Of a stretch of 64,000 bases of DNA, positions 1 to 11,105 are shown piece after piece. Made by a program: the position numbers and the translations under genes. This stretch comes from Simmondsia chinensis (Eukaryota; Streptophyta; Magnoliopsida; Caryophyllales; Simmondsiaceae), in NCBI GenBank assembly GCA_018398585.1, contig JAGTTD010000013.1:34089631-34153630 (forward strand), read 5' to 3'. Under the pieces are notes generated by a model. The model was not told the DNA's origin. It ran no database searches and worked only from the letters and a program-made list of their open reading frames with translations. Numbering within the stretch: the first letter of the stretch is position 1; each line of letters begins with the position of its first letter.

Positions 1-302
1 TAAGACTTATAGCATGTAATTGGACGGTTAATGTTTGTCATCGTTGGATCTACACTCCATTGTGTACCTAAACACATTTGTAAGAATGTTTTATAATATA
101 ACACTAAATTATTCAACCTATACAAGTTGTCTAAGACACGGATTATCAAAAAAACCGTCACATCAGACCAAATCAAACTTGTTTCGAACCCTCAAAATTA
201 CAAGATCAGCCGTAATCACGAGCAATTTAAGTAAGACAGATTCCGATCTTGTTTTTGAGGTTGGATCCTCACAAAAAGAAAACAAACAAAATACTAATAA
301 TT

Positions 303-336
<34 letters not shown>

Positions 337-1288
337 TGAGGGATGAACAACTACTTGTTCAAAAAAAACAAAGATTAAGAGGAGACAAGAGGGGTCATAT
401 TGATGCGGGTCACAATCTAGAGCCCTTGCCCAAAATTAAAAATATTATTTAAAATAGTTTATTTTAAAAAATATTTATCTAAATAATTTTCACATCAATA
501 ATTTTAAAAATTTATTTTTTTTATTTGAATACCTGATACTTTAAACCTTTTTTTATTTAATTTTAATATATTATGAATTATTAATTAAATTAAATATATT
601 AATTATATTTTTATTATCATGTTATATTTAACTTTATAATATACATTTTGGTTAAATTATATATGCAATTTATAATAAAAATTTTAAATTAAGTTCTTTG
701 TTAAATATTAAATAATATTATCTATACATAATTTTTTAATTTATTCATTGTTACAGTTATCTAATAATAGTCGTTCGTTTACATAGCATTTAACATAAAT
801 AATTATCTTTAAAATTATTATCACAAAGAAGGAGGTACCCCAAAACATTAAAAAAAAAAAGTTCAAATTTTTTGACGTGAAGACCATTTGGATAAATATT
901 TTTTGAAATAGACTATGTTAAAAATTATTTTTTTAATTTGGACCATTTTGAACGGCGACTTTACAATAAAAAACAAAAAAAAATTTACAAAGTCATCAAA
1001 GTTGGGTAATCAATTATCACTCTCACTTTCCTTTGAAATCTTTTTCCATAGTCCCATGTTTGGCAATCAATCATTGCTAACCCACCTTCCCTTTGTCACT
1101 CCTTATTTCAAATTATTGAATTACCCTTTCATCTATCAGATACAGTTCGGTTATGTATGGAGTCTGATTGTATTGGGTCTTGTTTATAAAATACAGGATT
1201 GGACAATCCTATTGAGATCCATGACACACTAGAGTTTTAGTATGGTAGCTCTATATGTACACGATGATGTGAATGTTACCATTAGGGG
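1..1288. other. AT-rich stretch, no gene seen
   Basis: Both strands hold only short open frames with no recognisable domain, and the base composition is strongly AT-rich. The one structured item is a GA microsatellite at 303-336. I see nothing else that supports a gene, promoter or RNA here. Confidence 0.6.
303..336. repeat. (GA)n microsatellite
   Basis: About 13 uninterrupted AG dinucleotides are followed by a slightly imperfect tail. It is a simple repeat with no other annotation. Confidence 0.95.
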
Positions 1289-1296
1289 GTTCAAGT

Positions 1297-1850
1297 AGGG
1301 GTGTAAACGAACAGAGCGTTCGATGAACTACTCATGTTCGAAATCGATTAGGGCTCGTTCATGTTCAATAGAAGGGCTCAATAGCTTATCGAGCCGAGTT
1401 CGAGCAAGCTCGATAAGCTTAGTGAGCCGAGTTCAAACAGGCGGTGCTTGGCTCGCTAATGTTCGCGAACAATTTGATAAGGGCTCGATAAGAGCTCGTT
1501 AAGGGACTCGATATGAGCTCGATAACAGTTGGTCTTGATTCAAAAATGGTTCGATAATGGCTCAATAGTAACTTCAAAAGCTCGGCTCATTAATGAGCTT
1601 GACTCGATTGCAAGCTTGGCTCGGTTTTAAACTCAATTGGGCTCAATAATAAGCTCGACTCGACTCGATAAGCCTAATGAGTCGAGCCAAGCCCAGTATC
1701 GAACACACTATATTCTTATCGAACCGAGTTCGAACAAAGGTTAGAAATGCTCAATAAGAGCTCGGCTTGAACTCGAGCTCAATAAGCCGTATCGAACTCG
1801 AGTTCGAACAAGGGGGTGCTCGGCTTGACTCAGCTCGTTTACACCCCTCA
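1297..1850. mobile_element. Non-autonomous hAT element (MITE), 554 bp, intact ends
   Basis: The left end AGGGGTGTAAACGA (1297-1310) is the exact reverse complement of TCGTTTACACCCCT (1835-1848). The insertion is bounded by a perfect 8-bp target duplication, GTTCAAGT, at 1289-1296 and 1851-1858. Eight-base duplications and an A/G-rich TIR of this kind are standard for hAT elements. The interior has no transposase frame; it consists of repeated GAGCTCG / GCTCGATAAGC-type words in both orientations, so the whole element can fold back on itself. More diverged relatives lie at 31487-31962 and 51852-52398. Confidence 0.93.
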
Positions 1851-1993
1851 GTTCAAGTTAGAGTTGAGAGACAAGATTGAGAGTTGAGATATGTCTCTAT
1901 ATTTTCCCAATCAAATTCATTTTAAAAGTTTGTGTTTTGGATGAATATCTTGTAACAAATTATAATCTAGCAAAAATATATATATTTTTTTTT

Positions 1994-2345
1994 GTTATTT
2001 ACATCAAAGGTCTCTATATTTTCCCCATTGTGTTAATTTAATCCTTTTACTTTTAATTATATATTCCCTCAACAATTAATATTATGTCAATTTAGACCCT
2101 TGGTCAAATTCAAGTTAAGTTATTGACGTAATTTTTAACACCTGCAAGTAACCCATTACAAATCCACCAATTGACCAATATAATCCAACTCATGACCAAA
2201 TCATTAAAAATTTCATTAACAGCTTAACAGAAATTATACTTTAAGTACCAAATAGACACAATATTATTTATACAGAGACCAAATTGATAGAATTAAAAGA
2301 ATAAGTACTAAATTGACACAATAAGCGAAGTACAAGAATCTTTAT

Positions 2346-2383
<38 letters not shown>
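1994..2383. mobile_element. TIR element, family C (TCAATTTAGTCC type), next to a (TA)n run
   Basis: The left arm starts GTTATTTACATCAAAGGTCT and soon includes a GTGTTAATTTAATCC block. The right arm repeats this inverted, with AATTGACACAATAAGC and AAGAATCTTTATTATAAAT. A (TA)n run occupies about 2352-2383. The same arms recur at 4682-5008, 12700-13283, 19183-19540 and 62095-62600, so this is a dispersed non-autonomous family. No protein is encoded and the superfamily is uncertain. Confidence 0.7.
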
Positions 2384-2387
<4 letters not shown>

Positions 2388-2596
2388 TTAAATTTTTGGA
2401 GAAGACTAATGAAATGAAGCTGGACTTCGTGGTCAAATGTTAGCTTCACAATTGAGATATACAAAAATCTTATAGCCTATGATCTTATTTATTTCAAAGG
2501 TCAATTATCATCTAGTTATTTTCTACTTCAATTTGTGGTCTTCCATGTAACAAAATTCCCTGCACCAATTAAAATAGAGAGAAAATAATTGGAACC

Positions 2597-3285
2597 TGCT
2601 AGAGTATAAAATCAATCTTGTACCTTCATCCATCGGCTTAAGCTTTTAGGATAATTGGTTCCTTAGCATGTGTTAGGGTATGACTCAAATTTGGAGTATT
2701 TATTGGTGTTTTATTCAGGGCCGTACGCCGTGTGTGAGCCGATCGATCGGGGAGCTCTCTGTCAAATTCTGAGATGCCGCTGCAGAACGGGTGCCATTCG
2801 AATTGGAACTGGCGATTGATCAGGGTCCTAATTTTCACAGGGTTATAAATGCCGCACGAGGTTTTCGCTTTTGTGTATCCAAAAAAAGAGAGGTCGCCGT
2901 CATCCTTGATTGAGAGAGAGAGAGAGAAGAGTTTATGTATTTGTTCTTTTCTTGATTCATTAATAATAAAAGCTTCAATCTTTGCCCGTGGTTTTCTCCC
3001 CCCTCGATTGTAAAGGGGTTTCCACGTAAATCCTTGTGTCGTTTGTTTCTTTTCTCTTTTAGTCCATTTACTTCTCGTATTGTCGTGGTATTTGATTCGG
3101 ATTGCATACCGAGAGTTATAGTTTTTCCGCGCAACATGGTATTAGAGTTCAAATCGTAATAGCTCCAACTTTCAATATTAATATAATTTAAGCGAAAGAT
3201 ATATGGTGGGCTTGTGCAATATCTACGTTTCAAGACCAATTGATAGGAACTATTTAGACTTGTTAGATTTAGAGGGATGAACATT
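2597..3285 (+). mobile_element. Miniature LTR element (TRIM/SMART-like), copy 1, split by a solo LTR
   Basis: A 72-bp LTR-like block (2597-2668) carries the shared words AGAGTATAAAA and GGTTCCTTAGCA. The primer-binding-like TGGTATTAGAG that should follow is interrupted after TG by the Copia solo LTR at 2671-3133. The internal part (ATATTAATATAATTTAAGC and onward) resumes after it. The 3' LTR is missing or unrecognisable. Confidence 0.75.
2671..3133 (+). mobile_element. Solo LTR of a Tnt1-like Copia element, 463 bp
   Basis: The segment starts TGTTAGGGTATGACTC and ends CCGCGCA. It shares long stretches with the LTRs of the Copia at 37551-42194, for example AATAATAAAAGCTTCAATCT and TTGTCGTGGTATTTGATTCG, and also a CGATCGATCGG word. 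The flanks are GCATG (2666-2670) and ACATG (3134-3138), a 5-bp target duplication with one mismatch. No internal region is attached, so it is what remains after LTR-LTR recombination. Confidence 0.85.
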
Positions 3286-3842
3286 TTTTAAATGTTACTA
3301 TATTCTATTATAAGAAAGTCGAGCCAGACCGACCTGGTCCAAAGGTGGACCATACTAGTATTGTTTAGTCCGGTTCTCGCTCATGTAATAAAACTAGTCT
3401 ATTACTAATGTTTTTCTAAAAATAAGTCCATATCAAGGACAAAATACCAAATGACACAATATTTTGCTGGGCTCGGTCTAAGATCTAATTTTCCTATCGC
3501 ATCCGACTATGTTCATTATATAATAATTGAACCTGATCAAATATTGAATAACATAATGATCTGTCTAGTTTGATATTATTTTCCTCAAAAAATTTTCTTT
3601 CCCTTCGAACAAAAGAAAAATGAAATTCTTTTCATTAATTTTTCCTTTCCATTTTTTTTCATTGTTCCTAAGAAGCTTAAACCGTGTATAGAGAAAGTCC
3701 CTTGGCAAGATCATTGGCCAACTGACCATGGGTAAGCACGTAGAGAGAGCTCCCTCGCATAATGAAAGTCCACAACAACACGTTTGGTGCACTAATATGA
3801 CACTAAGTTGGCTGTGCCATAGCTAGCATTGAAGTTTGTCAC
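3286..3842. other. No gene seen
   Basis: This is ordinary AT-rich sequence. The open frame that runs through 3565-3792 has no recognisable domain and weak coding character, and I do not consider it a gene. Confidence 0.5.
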
Positions 3843-4342
3843 TATTTGAGTATAAAACTATTCATGGACCTTCGCTTGTTAGCTTAATCTTTTGGGATAG
3901 TTGGTTCCTTAACATGGTATCAGAAACTTATTGACTAAGAGGTCTCAGCAACCCCCACTTTCAATATTAAAATAATTTAAGCACAAGATATGGGGTGAAC
4001 ATGTGTACTATCCACACTTTGAGTTAAATTGGCATTTGCATGAGGGGACATGTTAAAGTATAAAATCATTCATATATCTTCACCCATCAGTTTAAGCTTT
4101 TAGGAAAGATGGTTCCTTGACATACTATTAGAGCCTTGTTGACCAAGAAGTCACAAGTTCAAATCTCAACAGCCACACTTTCAATATTAAAAACAATTTA
4201 AGCACGTGGTATGAGGTGGGCCAGTGCGTTATCCACGATTCAAACCCAATTAGTATTCACCTGAGGGCGCATGTTAGAGTATAAAATTATTTCTAGGCCT
4301 TCATCCATCAACTTAAACTTTTGGGACTGTTAATTCTTTAAA
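3843..4342 (+). mobile_element. Tandem miniature LTR element: LTR-internal-LTR-internal-LTR
   Basis: Three LTR blocks start near 3843, 4051 and 4272. Each runs from a GTTAGAGTATAAAA-type start to GGTTCCTTGACA or a decayed version of it. The first is followed by TGGTATCAGAAAC and the second by TACTATTAGAGCC, both variants of the initiator-tRNA primer-binding site. Purine-rich GAGGGGACA and GAGGGCGCA precede the second and third LTRs, as a polypurine tract should. The period is about 208-221 bp. This is the arrangement expected from unequal recombination between two LTR elements. Confidence 0.8.
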
Positions 4343-4681
4343 GATAACGAAAAGACACAATATTCTCTCAACAGAGATATTGGATCCATTCAGTTATGAT
4401 GCACGAGTTTAGTCTATCACGATACTACTAATTTATTTTTTTTTTCTTTTTAAAAAGTTCTTTTCCGTCTTCCTAACAAATTGATCATTCTTTTTATAAT
4501 TATAAAAAAAAAAAAAAATTAGACAAAGCAAGCTTAAGTAGTGAGTCACCCTAAAGAATGAACATGAATGATGATGCAATCTTTCCTTTTTTCACCTTTT
4601 TTTTTAAGCTTTTAAATTTGATTTTATATAATAATAATAATAATAAAATAAATAAATAAAAAAGATGGTGGGAAAATTAAA

Positions 4682-5008
4682 GGGTTATTTACGACAAAGG
4701 TCCCGATACTATGCTCATTGTATCAATTTAGTCCCTATACTTTAATTATGTCAATTTAGGGCTTATACAATTCATATTGTTTAATTTGATCCTTAGAATA
4801 AATATTGCATTAAGTTTTTAATGAAATTTTTAATGATTCAACCAAGAATTGGGCTAAATTGAATCAATGAGTGGACTTTGTAGTGTGTTACTTGCATCTA
4901 ACGTGATTATCCTGTTGGAAATTACGCTAATGATTTAACTTAAATTTGACCAAATGACTAAATTGACACAGTTAAGAGTACAGGGATCTTTGGTGTAAAT
5001 AACTCTAA
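4682..5008. mobile_element. TIR element, family C
   Basis: The left arm GGGTTATTTACGACAAAGGT pairs with the right arm ACCTTTGG-type end read as GGTGTAAATAACTCT. The internal blocks TCAATTTAGTCCC and CTAAATTGACACAG are also inverted copies. AAATTAAA occurs directly outside both ends and may be the target duplication, though the surroundings are AT-rich. No coding capacity is seen. Confidence 0.75.
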
Positions 5009-5829
5009 ATTAAATTAAATTAAAGTAAATAATAGGTGAAGGTGATTATAGTTGGAAGGTAGTGGGAGCATGTGCATGGCCAGCCTTGCCCTTCGAGCAG
5101 TGCAAATGAATTAAAAAAAAAAAAAAAAAAAAAAAAAGCATTCTTCACGTTTAATCCTTTTTTATAAAAAAAAAATTATAATTTTTATTATTTAAAGCGA
5201 GATTATTTGAAAGATGATTAACTTGGATCTACCATCCATTAAAATACGATATGAATACTGATGTTACTGAGAGAAACCAATAAATCCAACGTAATTTGTT
5301 ATGAGTCAGTTTGATATGTTTTCCAATGGGTTTGTTTGTTCAGAAATACATAAAATGCCGACAATAGTTAAAAAGATCCTCTCTCTAAGGAAAATATCGT
5401 TTCCCAAGCATTACAACATGAGTATAACTAAAGGGTCGCACCTTTGATCGCAAGATACAGTAAGTTACAAGATGTGCTCAAAATCCTGAATTCGGACTAC
5501 TTCATAAATTGCCTGAAATGGGTCAAGTTGACAAAAACCGTCCTAATATTGTCCGTAAAGGCTCCGGTTCTAATCCTAATGTAAAGGTTCCCATTCTCTC
5601 GGGTTCGCTCTGTTTCTCTAAAACTTTGTTCTCTCTAAAGAAAATATTGACTACATTCAGTCGTAGCTAGCTTCTTGGAAATCTAATCTTCTCTCCGATA
5701 CGGTGACAATGTCATACTTATCTAGGCGGACCTATCCAGTATCCCATTTTACTAGCCTTACGTTTTTAAATTGCCTTTAAAGTTAGCAAAATAATTTTCC
5801 AGCTCTAGAACAATCCAAAGACTTGGAGA
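5009..5829. other. No gene seen; may include more LINE sequence
   Basis: A 23-bp A-run lies at about 5114-5138. The rest shows no motif I recognise. The right part may be further decayed sequence of the LINE that follows, but I cannot align it to a domain by eye. Confidence 0.4.
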
Positions 5830-7053
5830 ATGGGGCATCTTGGACCTTTCCATTCGAGACTCAGCACACTCGTTAAGTGGTGGCAACGTCACATTGTTGA
5901 GGATTCCCCTGCCGGAAAATAATAACCCGGCTAAAAATGGGTGTAACCAAAGACTCGCCTTTTTTTCACCTCCTATTACAAACAAAGGCCTACAGAAAGG
6001 CATTTGTTCTTTTCAAACAACATTTGACCCTGTTAGCTATTTCGGTTACATAAGTGGCTTGGCGATTGTCCTCTCAAGGACAGGTACCTAAAGGTCTTCT
6101 CCGTTTCCTTAAAACAACGCTCCACCATAAATCACATGGGTTTTTGGAATGATATTATATGATACTGGAACTGAGGATGGTGTCATGGTTTATTTGGCTG
6201 GGAAGCCGAACTCCAGGTAGCACTCACTCATGACCTGCAAGAAGCTTCTCTCTGTCGTATTATTGATGATACCTTGACGTGATAATCCGATCTTTAGGGT
6301 GCTTTCTAAATCAACACCTTAGTGCTGGACTTTAGCAACTAGTAGCCAACCAATAGATCAGATAAAAGGATTTTGGTGCAATTTTGTTTCTTCTCAAATT
6401 TAGTTATTAGCTTAGTCGACTCTTCTTGAGAGATTAAACACAAAAGAGAGACTAGTGAGAATTGAGACACTAGACAATAGCCATACTTTTTGCTCGTTTT
6501 GCTCTAATAGCAACAAATCGTGCAGGCACCTATTTCGTACTTGTAAGATCTCATGGAATCCCTTGACTGCCATTATATGATGGCGGGGCGTCGGCTTCAT
6601 TTTCCTAATAAATCTCATAGACTTATTCCAATAGTGATAATTACTCTCCCTCAAAAGCTCAATCAAGAAAGCAAACGCAAATTAGGACTTCCAACAACGA
6701 ACTCATCTTCTAAAATCCATCTCCTTAGTGGTCACACTCTCCTGATATCATAAAATCGAGGGCCATTACATGGTTTCAAGCCCTAATTAGATATCCCGAC
6801 CTCCCCATTTCCCATTGCCATGAAAAACCCCCACAGATTAAATAGTCTCCACAACTATCCCCAAATCCAAGCTACTTTAGCCATACATGTAGAAAAGATA
6901 GCTTAGTCGCAAACCAATTTCCAAAGTTAGGCGCAATTTTTGTCTAAGTTTCATTGTGTCTTTTTTAGTTTCCCATCAGACAAAGAGTATCTTTCATCTG
7001 AAAGATCGTTCTTTCTTCTTACTTATCAGAAAAAAAAAAAAAAAAAAAAAAAA
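5830..7053 (+). pseudogene. Decayed LINE (L1-type): end of RT, zinc-binding RVT region and poly-A tail
   Basis: Conceptual translation across several frames gives the pattern of the C-terminal part of plant L1 ORF2. A G-(I/V)-L-D-L-S-I-R block is followed by LVKWW near 5850-5890. A KDRYLKVFSVSL and NHMGFWNDII block lies near 6090-6150, and GLFGWEAEL near 6190-6215. An RLNTKERLV and CSFC...CRHLFRTC block near 6430-6550 is the RT-associated zinc-binding segment (zf-RVT). Many stops and frame shifts break it. The sequence ends in a long A-run at about 7029-7053 after ACTTATCAG, consistent with a LINE 3' end. Shorter frames on either strand here are by-products. Confidence 0.75.
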
Positions 7054-7144
7054 TTTAACAAAGTGTTATATGGAGAAAGTCGTGGTGATTAGCAGGTGGT
7101 TCAGAAGTAAGTGGTAGAGTGGTAGGCGAAGAATATGACCTTTA

Positions 7145-7148
<4 letters not shown>

Positions 7149-7185
<37 letters not shown>

Positions 7186-7494
7186 GCGTTCTTATAAGAG
7201 GGTGAGAGTGTGAGAGGGGCGACTCATACCCCTCTATTGTAATGGACAACTAAGATTTATTGGACATTAAAAAAATAATAATTTATGGCCAAGATTTGTT
7301 GAATATTGAAAAAAAAAAAATTTCCTTCCCTTATCCCTTCTTTCCTGCCTCATGTGGGGATATGAGCCGTAAATTGTTATTTTTTTAGTGTCCAACAAAT
7401 CTTGACCATCCATTATAATAGAGGGCAAGAATTGTCTCCTCTCATGCTCTCACCATCTCATAAGAACGCCACCATATATATATATATATATTAC
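7149..7494. mobile_element. Micron-like MITE (7181-7474) flanked by (TA)n on both sides
   Basis: The left end TAGTAGCGTTCTTATAAGAG and the right end CTCATAAGAACGCCACCA are inverted copies, and the similarity continues for ~100 bp through AAGATTTATTGGACA / TGTCCAACAAATCTTGACC. The element lies between (TA)n tracts at 7149-7182 and 7475-7492, as expected of an element that inserts into TA microsatellites (the Micron family of rice behaves this way). No protein is encoded. A larger member is at 13628-14544. Confidence 0.8.
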
Positions 7495-8063
7495 ACAAAT
7501 TTGGTGACATCATTTGGACAACTAGTGGCAGACTCCAAATGCTTGATTGCATCTCATACTGTGATGATCACTTATTATACTATTTTTGCTTCTTCTCTAT
7601 TTTTCCGATAATTAGAGTACAGGTTAAAGAAAACACATTAACGTAAGGTTGGCTCGAAGGCAAACAGCAAAAAACACCAAGACACCGAGTGTAGTAGAGT
7701 GCATAAAATCTAGACTCCAAACACAAAACGCCAAACCACCGTATAAATTTTTATTCCATAATTAGTGACAAAGCCGCGATACATAGCAGACAACTCGAAT
7801 AAGCGAGCCTTGAGTCAATCCATAAAAGAACGGGGATCAAACAATACAAACAGTAATACAAGTAAAACAGACAAACACAAAAGCCTCAAACACCACTTCA
7901 GATGACACTGTATAACATTTGTGGAAAGGAGTTTTTTATTTGTGAAAATAGAATAAAGAAGTATAATATTTATTTTAAACACACCGTATCAATTTAAAAA
8001 AAAAGGTGTTTAAGTTTCTTAAAAATAAAAATTTATTATATTCATACTTTATTAGGACAAAAC
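7495..8063. other. No gene; probable reverse-oriented LINE 3' fragment at ~7606-7760
   Basis: The words GATAATTAGAGTAC and ACACAAAACGCCAAAC also occur at 17846-18045. They fit the reverse complement of a LINE 3' end that finishes CTAATTATC plus A-run at several other places in the window. The remainder is plain AT-rich sequence. Confidence 0.4.
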
Positions 8064-8227
8064 TATTAGACTATATTCTAGAGTATTCCTAGGGTTCTGT
8101 ATTTTATACTTTTGCCCTTTGACTTATATAACCACTAGGGGTATTATATTCTTTTGGTCATGGTGTATTGCCTATATATTGAGGCCCCTTATGTACTCAT
8201 TTTCTCATTCAATTATAATTATTCACA
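8064..8227 (+). repeat. 5' LTR of short Copia element
   Basis: This 164-bp LTR starts TATTAG (a probable TG to TA change at the first dinucleotide) and ends CACA. It differs from the 3' LTR by only a handful of substitutions, which suggests a fairly recent insertion. Confidence 0.9.
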
Positions 8228-8255
8228 TGGTATTGGAGTAGGTTGATGATTCCGA

Positions 8256-9672
8256 TTTCTTAACAACACTTGGGACCTCGTCCCCCATGATCTCTCCAAA
8301 AACCTTGTAGGAAGTACTTGGAAATACAAGGTGAAGTATAAAGCAGATAGTTCGGTTGAACGGTTCAAAACTCGCCTTGTTGCTCAAGGCTTTCATCAAC
8401 ATGAAGGTCTTGATTATAAAAAGACTTTTAGTCCAGTTGTTAAACCTACCACCATACGCTTTATACTCACTCTTGCTATCACGTACAACTGGCCTATACA
8501 GCAGTTGGACGTTAAAAATGCATTCCTACATAGTCATCTTAAGGAAGAAGTTTATATGAAACAACCACAGGGCTTAATACATCCAAAGTATCCTACTCAC
8601 GTATGTCGCCTTCGGAAAGCGTTGTATGGTTTGAAACAGGCTCCTCGGGCATGGTTCCAACGGTTCAGTACCTTCCTTATTAGTCTTGGTTTCGTTTGTT
8701 GTCCGGCTGATCCCTCCCTATTCATCCATAAAACATGTTCTCACCTTACCTGTCTTCTCCTCTATGTTGATGACATCGTTCTCACTGGGTCTGACCACTC
8801 GCACCTCACGTCTCTCATCCAGTCCCTCTCCACCCAATTTGCGATGAAAGACCTTGGACCGTTACATTTCTTTCTCGGTATTCAAGCCTCTCGCAACCCT
8901 AGTGGACTTTTTCTCTCTCAGCACGAGTACACTGTTGACCTTTACCAAACATAGTCTTTGTGATGCCAAACCAGTCAAAACCCCCCTACCCACCCGAGCA
9001 CATCTCTCCTTGAGTGATGGGGACCTTCTTGAGGACCCAACTGAGTATAGAAGTGCAGTGGGTGCCCTGCAGTACCTTACTATGACCCGTCCGGACATAT
9101 GCTGTGCTATCAACCTGGTTTCCCAGTTTATGCATGCTCCTCGCAACCCTGACTGGCAGGCTGTGAAGCGCATTTTTCAGTATCTCAAATCCACTCCTGA
9201 CCATGGTCTCCTCCTACAACCTGCTTGCACTCTCACTCTCACAGCCTTCGCTGATGCCGACTGGGGTGGATGCCCTGACACTCGTCGCTCTACCACTGGT
9301 TATGCCGTCTACCTTGGACCCAACCTTATTTCATGGCGGGCCAAAAAGCAGATAACCGTTTCCAAAAGTACGACAGAATCTGAGTATCAGGCTGTGGCTC
9401 AAGCTGTAGCTGAAAGTGACTGGCTTCGGTACATCATGCGCGACCTTGCCATCCGTCACCCATGTCCCATCATTGTTTACTGTGACAACGTCTCAGCCTC
9501 GTACCTTGCCGCTAACCAGGTGTCCAATGATCGTAGCAAGCACGTGGATGTTGATTTTCAATATGTTCGGGAGAAAGTCCTCAAGGGTAATCTTCAAGTT
9601 CACTACACTCCGACCAACAAGTGGGTAGCCGATATTCTCACCAAAGGCTTTGCAGCTGATCGTTTCTCTTAA
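8256..9672 (+). pseudogene. Copia pol remnant: reverse transcriptase and RNase H
   Basis: The frame enters at TWDLVP (8265 onward) and reads RT blocks LDVKNAFLHSHLKEEVYM, ALYGLKQAPRAWF and the catalytic LLLYVDDIVLTGSD (about 8758-8800), then FAMKDLGPLHFFLGI. Near 8941 a two-base loss shifts the frame and stops the protein. The RNase H part continues in another frame (DAKPVKTPLP, ADADWGGCPDTRRSTTGY, SKSTTESEYQAVA, DILTKG) and ends at 9672. RT catalytic aspartates are kept. No start codon or upstream gag-protease-integrase is present. In an intact element the enzyme copies element RNA into DNA in the cytoplasmic particle. Confidence 0.9.
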
Positions 9673-9721
9673 CACAAGGCCAATCTTCTCGTGCTATCAC
9701 CCCGCTCAGATTGAGGGAGCC

Positions 9722-9885
9722 TATTAGACTATATTCTAGAGTATTCCTAGGGTTCTATATTTTACACTTTTGCCCTTTGACTTATATAACCACTAGGGGT
9801 ATTATAGTCTTTTGGTCATTGTGTATTGCCTATATATTGAGGCCTTCCATGTACTCATTTTCTCATTCAATTATAATTATTCACA
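9722..9885 (+). repeat. 3' LTR of short Copia element
   Basis: This is the second 164-bp LTR, lying directly after the polypurine tract at 9711-9721. It is nearly identical to 8064-8227. Confidence 0.9.
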
Positions 9886-9904
9886 AAAGCAAGGAGCAAA
9901 TATT

Positions 9905-9982
9905 CTGGCTTCTGTGATGTGTGGATCATCGCATAAGTCGGGATTTATTAGGTAATTGGGTTCCTCATTAGCAAAAAAAATA
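9905..9982 (+). mobile_element. 5'-truncated SINE with 15-bp target duplication
   Basis: The body ends TTATTAGGTAATTGGGTTCC ... AAAAAAAATA. It is flanked by perfect CAAGGAGCAAATATT repeats at 9890-9904 and 9983-9997. The same 3' part (CTGGCTCCTG, TTTATTAGATAATCGAGTTCC, A-run) is in the longer SINE at 46437-46637. The tRNA-like head is absent here, as is usual for 5' truncation during reverse transcription. Confidence 0.85.
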
Positions 9983-10205
9983 CAAGGAGCAAATATTGAC
10001 TTCATATTACTTGTCGCTTATATGCATCAACTTTCTAATTTTCATACTGTCTTTTCGTTCATGTATCGGTATTTTGATTATCAATGATACAGTCGGTGCA
10101 TTTTTCATTCTTTTTTTTAAACATGTTGCCTTTCTTGTTTTTCTTCGCGACATATTACTTTATCTTTTTCTGTTACTTTAACTTTTTTTTGTTTTACACT
10201 TTTTT

Positions 10206-11105
10206 GGATAAATTACAAAAAACCTTCTGACTTTTGCTTCAATAACATAAAACTCTTCTAAGAAATAAAATCATTTACTAAACTCCTTCACTTTTAAAAA
10301 TTTTTCACTTTACCCCCAAACAACTTTTTTTTGACCATTTTACCCCTCAAAATAAAATAGTTAAGTATTTAATTTTATTTTTAGGGAGGGATTTACATTT
10401 TGAAGAAAAATAAGGATTTTTTTTTATATTTCAAAAAGAGGGGTTTTCTATAATCATAGAAATTATTATTTTAATTAATTATAGTAGTGACGTTATAATA
10501 TCAACAAAAAATATTATTTTTCGATAACTAGCGACCTGGTCGCAGTACAAATCAAGCGCTCGAGCAAGAGAGCCCATATAAACCGGCTAAATAGTGGGGT
10601 ACAAAATTTAAAAAAAAAAAAAAAAAGAAACAAACAGAGCTACGAACAAAAATTGGCAAAATAGGAAGATCCTCAACTGACCACTAAGACTGTTTCGAAG
10701 TCAAGGCAATTACAGTAGGATAAAAGGCAGTCAGGTCACGCTTTCATCAAGGATAAAATATTGTATTTTATCTCATAACATTTTTATAAAAATTTTTAAA
10801 ATACTTTTTATCTTCTCGACTTATAATAACATTATTATAATTAATTAAAATAATTATATTTTCATAAATATAAAAAAAATTCTTAATTCTTTTGCTAAAA
10901 ATATAAAATTTTTAATATTTATTTAATAATATAAAACTCCATTCTAAAAATAAATTAAATATTAGGGGCAAAATGGTCAAAAATAAGTAACATAGATGTT
11001 AAGTGATAGATTTTTAAAAGTGAAAAGATTTTGCAAGTGCTTTTATTTGTGAGAAAATTTTTCTATTTTTGAAGCAAAAGAGAGGGGAGTTTTCTGTAAA
11101 TTAGC
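10206..11105. mobile_element. Fold-back element with ~290-bp arms
   Basis: The left arm (GGATAAATTACAAAAAACCTT, then ACTTTTGCTTCAA, then TTGACCATTTTACCCCT) reappears inverted in the right arm (GGGGCAAAATGGTCAAAAAT, TTGAAGCAAAAGAG, TTTTCTGTAAATTAGC). The centre includes a reverse-oriented LINE 3'-like fragment near 10515-10610. The ends abut T-runs, so a target duplication cannot be defined. No transposase frame is present. Confidence 0.75.

Larger units (their letters stand above)
8064..9885 (+). mobile_element. Short Copia element with both LTRs but only RT-RNase H left, 1.8 kb
   Basis: Two LTRs of 164 bp each (8064-8227 and 9722-9885) are nearly identical, starting TATTAGACTATATTC and ending TTCACA. 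The primer-binding site TGGTATTGGAG, complementary to initiator tRNA-Met, begins at 8228. A polypurine tract TTGAGGGAGC precedes the 3' LTR. The flanks AAAAC and AAAGC may be a 5-bp target duplication with one mismatch. Gag, protease, integrase and the start of RT are gone, so it could only move with help from another element. It belongs to the same broad Copia group as 20703-29009. Confidence 0.9.

Noticed and set aside
3915..3990. tRNA gene or tRNA-type SINE suggested by TCACGAGTTCGAATCTC-like words
   Set aside because: No cloverleaf closes and no A-rich tail follows. Flush terminal repeats plus primer-binding and polypurine sites fit an LTR element better.
5840..6091. Small protein on the plus strand
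   Set aside because: It is one of several broken frames of the LINE remnant at 5830-7053.
9996..10181. Phe/Leu-rich membrane-like small protein
   Set aside because: It is produced by T-rich sequence next to a SINE; no family match and no coding signal.
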